A stretch of DNA of 64,000 nt from Macrostomum hystrix (lineage: Eukaryota > Platyhelminthes > Macrostomidae): assembly GCA_950097015.1 (NCBI GenBank), contig CATNEN010000001.1, positions 6,491,001 through 6,555,000 on the forward strand, written 5' to 3'. The position numbers were made by a program, and so were the translations under genes. Within the stretch, counting starts at the first letter, position 1. Each line of letters opens with the position of its first letter. This document shows positions 62,501-64,000 of this stretch, piece by piece. The notes beneath the pieces were generated by a model, which searched no databases, was not told the DNA's origin, and saw only the letters and a list, made by a program, of their open reading frames with translations.

Positions 62501-63374
62501 CTGCTCCCTTCATCTCTCTGTGTCTACTCCCCTCATCTCTGTGTGTCTGCTCCCTTCATCTCTGTGTGTCTACTCCCCTCATCTCTGTGTGTCTGCTCCC
62601 TTCATCTCTGTATGTCTGCTCCCTTCATCTCTGTATGTCTGCTCCCTTCATCTCTGTGTGTCTGCTCCCTTCATCTCTGTGTGTCTGCTCCCTTCATCTC
62701 TGTGTGTCTGCTCCCTTCATCTCTGTATGTCTGCTCCCTTCATCTCTGAGTGTCTGCTCCCTTCATCTCTGTGTGTCTGCTCCCTTCATCTCTGAGTGTC
62801 TGCTCCCTTCATCTCTGAGTGTCTGCTCCCTTCATCTCTGTGTGTCTGCTCCCTTCATCTCTGTGTGTCTGCTCCCTTCATCTCTGTGTGTCTGCTCCCT
62901 TCATCTCTGTGTGTCTGCTTTCGTTACTTCGTTACTTCGTTACGTTACTTGCTTCCGTCGTTACTTTCAAGGTACGCAATCGCTGTGAACGACGAGCCCA
63001 CAATCTCCAGCTGTCACTATGCTCAGCCTGAACGCGGCGTCACGCCTATACCAGCCTCATTCAAGACCATCGGCTGGCTGGTGTCAATCGGCCCGCCTGT
63101 GCTAGGCATCCTCATCGGCGTGCCACTGATGCTGTTCGGTTCCACCGATGGCGGCGGCAGCGGCTGTGGCAGTCGTTGTAAACGTCTATTCTATGGCGAC
63201 TTCCTGCCGGAAGAAGATCAATTGGCCCAGCAGAGGAAGCGGCAGCAGACTCAGCTGCACAGCACCAGTATGACTAATCAGTTTCAGCAGCAACCGATGC
63301 AGCAATATCAGATGTCTAGCAGGCCGATGACTGCCACTTTGCAGACTAGGGGCGGCTATTCGTCTGAGATTTGA
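56587..63374 (+). CDS. Divergent SLC6-type (neurotransmitter:sodium symporter-like) membrane protein, 5 exons, 640 aa
   Basis: SLC6 proteins are 12-span plasma-membrane transporters for amines, amino acids or osmolytes. Exons: 56587-56860, 58244-58427, 59123-59691, 61225-61717, 62972-63374, all GT/AG and in phase; 640 aa is normal for the family. Support: IQIRLGNQYQRGMLGLFKKF after TM2 (family: LELALGQFxSxGxxxxW), GLGLAMIIRNLISIIYISGV for TM3, the loop CNDEWNKKIEC (family CNNxWNTxxC disulphide loop), TPEEGFYLYY (SPAEEYF), and FALSFPFIIKSGFWWLRLMD for TM9 (GLPFVTQGGIYxFQLxD). The TM1 GNVWRFPY motif and the TM8 sodium-site residues are not recognisable, so substrate and ion coupling are unknown. 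The tail is Gln-rich. Three of four introns are minisatellites. Confidence 0.8.
56989..57212 (+). repeat. tRNA-derived SINE, family A, copy 4
   Basis: Head TTGTTAGAGCATTGGGCTTA with B-box ATGGTTCGAATCC; body CTGTCCATGGACTGAACAGC; tail GACAGGTGTAGCAAATTATT. It lies in intron 1 of the SLC6-like gene and is partly deleted in the middle. Confidence 0.7.
57232..57330 (-). mobile_element. Helitron-like 3' terminus, inverted copy
   Basis: Reverse complement of the 23563-23656 terminus: GCTAGT end, GGGGGGCAAAACTTGC, a weakened hairpin, ATTAAAAATATTTCTGCTCC and AGCTGCTAAAAAGTT. It directly borders an 18-bp array of the same family as the one at 21.6-23.6 kb. No 5' end is seen at the far side of the array. 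Confidence 0.55.
57331..58222 (-). repeat. 18-bp minisatellite in SLC6-like intron 1 (same family as 21.6-23.6 kb)
   Basis: About 48 copies of the complement of GGGGGATCATTGTCAACT, with a local variant CCCAGTTGATGATGATCA and, at the end, a run of near-identical CTCCCAGTTGACAATGAT units. It stops about 20 bp before the exon 2 acceptor. Confidence 0.9.
58519..58985. mobile_element. Decayed piggyBac-like MITE, related to the 17580-18174 element
   Basis: Starts CAGTATAACTACCAA, like the terminal repeat of the 17.6-kb MITE, and shares its interior (GCACCCGAACGGAGAAACGC, GGCCTTGCCAGGCCTTCAAA, GGACACCCTGACGCGAATTT) for about 430 bp. The right end is missing and the left flank is TTCA in place of TTAA. 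It fills most of intron 2 of the SLC6-like gene. Confidence 0.6.
59740..61165 (+). repeat. 22-bp minisatellite in SLC6-like intron 3
   Basis: About 64 copies of GTTTGGTACAGTGGAGTAGA plus CA, with variants GGTATACAG (24 bp), ACAATGGAGTTGACA and GGTTGGT. Larger blocks recur in order (about 59990-60360 resembles 60410-60680). Minus-strand frames up to 510 aa (STPLYQTVY repeats) follow from the array and are not genes. Confidence 0.9.
61735..62925 (+). repeat. 23-bp minisatellite in SLC6-like intron 4
   Basis: About 52 copies of a unit with TCTGTGTGTCTGCTCCCTTC and ATC. Variants are GAGTGTC, GTATGTC and a 19-bp form lacking ATCT. It begins 18 bp after the exon 4 donor and ends about 50 bp before the exon 5 acceptor, so the intron is almost entirely array. 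Confidence 0.92.
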
Positions 63375-63870
63375 GCTTCACCTATAAGCAATTCATCGAT
63401 TAATTAAAAAATGTTCATTGAGTTTTTGTATAGAATATTGGGTGAAAACGGTTTAAAAATCTGTTTTTTACACTTCTTTCACTCAATCAGTAAAAAATTT
63501 TATTACAAAATTATGTGTATTTTAACAAAAGGCATGCATTATTATTATTTTTTTTATCGATTTAAAATTCTGTGTACAAAAACAGCTTTCTAATTGACAT
63601 TTTCAATTCAGTTGCGTACATTCCGCGTTTTTTCTTTGTTTTAGTAAATGCCTGCTCCGATTCCAAAAAACTGTTTTCTAAGCAGCATTCCAATGTTTTT
63701 ATCAAAACACTCAACATTCCAAACTGATTTAGATTTTGTTTCTTAGTTAGTTATATGGTGTTCTTTTGTTCCTATCAAGGTTTTTATTATCTGACAAAAG
63801 AATTGTTTTTTTGCCTACGACCTATGTAATTATATTGTTTTTTTACTTTACTTACTTAACTATATGCATA
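63375..63870. other. 3' flank of the SLC6-like gene, AT-rich
   Basis: Probable 3' UTR followed by intergenic DNA with T runs. No clear AATAAA and no other gene seen. Confidence 0.45.
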
Positions 63871-64000
63871 AACTTTGTGCATAACATGTTACACTGTTCC
63901 ATGTTTGCATAACATGTTACACTGTTCCATGTTTGCATAACATGTTACACTGTTCTATTGTTGCATAACATGTTACACTGTTCTATTGTTGCATAACATG
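63870..64000 (+). repeat. 28-bp tandem repeat running off the window
   Basis: Nearly five copies of a 27-28-bp unit containing GCATAACATGTTACACTGTT with CCATGTTT or CTATTGTT endings. It continues beyond the right edge. Confidence 0.85.

Noticed and set aside
61606-63031. Overlapping frames of CSLHLCVSAPFIS type
   Set aside because: These are frames through the 23-bp intronic array of the SLC6-like gene; only the exon parts at 61225-61717 and 62972-63374 are coding.

Overview
The window is animal nuclear DNA. It has spliceosomal genes with GT/AG introns, two complete Ty3/Gypsy LTR retrotransposons, tRNA-derived SINEs, several DNA-transposon relics and many minisatellite arrays. The mix fits an invertebrate such as a flatworm or another lophotrochozoan, but nothing here fixes the species. 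All exon boundaries were placed by eye from splice consensus, reading phase and protein similarity.

Layout. (1) 304-38062, minus strand: one very large dynein heavy chain-like gene. I read 29 exons that join in phase into at least 5,678 codons. The order is DHC tail, linker, AAA1-AAA4, coiled-coil stalk, AAA5, AAA6 and C-terminal domain; the last short exon lies left of the window. The protein is divergent: AAA1 and AAA4 have lost their nucleotide-binding motifs while AAA2 and AAA3 keep a P-loop. A DNHD1-type dynein is the best guess. (2) Its introns hold SINEs, piggyBac-like and Helitron-like elements, minisatellites (19.2-23.6 kb) and an intact Gypsy element (23720-28277) on the opposite strand. 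(3) 38063-41758: AT-rich intergenic DNA with a Merlin/IS1016-like relic and a 42-bp minisatellite that is itself interrupted by a 281-bp MITE. (4) 41759-46971, plus strand: a six-exon saccharopine dehydrogenase-like oxidoreductase (SCCPDH), divergent from the dynein gene. (5) 48036-55654: a second Gypsy element, on the minus strand, with identical LTRs and a -1 frameshift between gag and pol. (6) 56587-63374, plus strand: a five-exon divergent SLC6-type transporter.

The three genes have no obvious functional link. What unites the locus is its architecture. Most larger introns of SCCPDH and of the SLC6-like gene are filled by a tandem array, nearly always with its own motif. One 18-bp array family occurs at two distant loci next to the same hairpin-bearing terminus, which points to dispersal by a Helitron-like element. 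Both Gypsy copies have identical LTRs, so transposition was recent.
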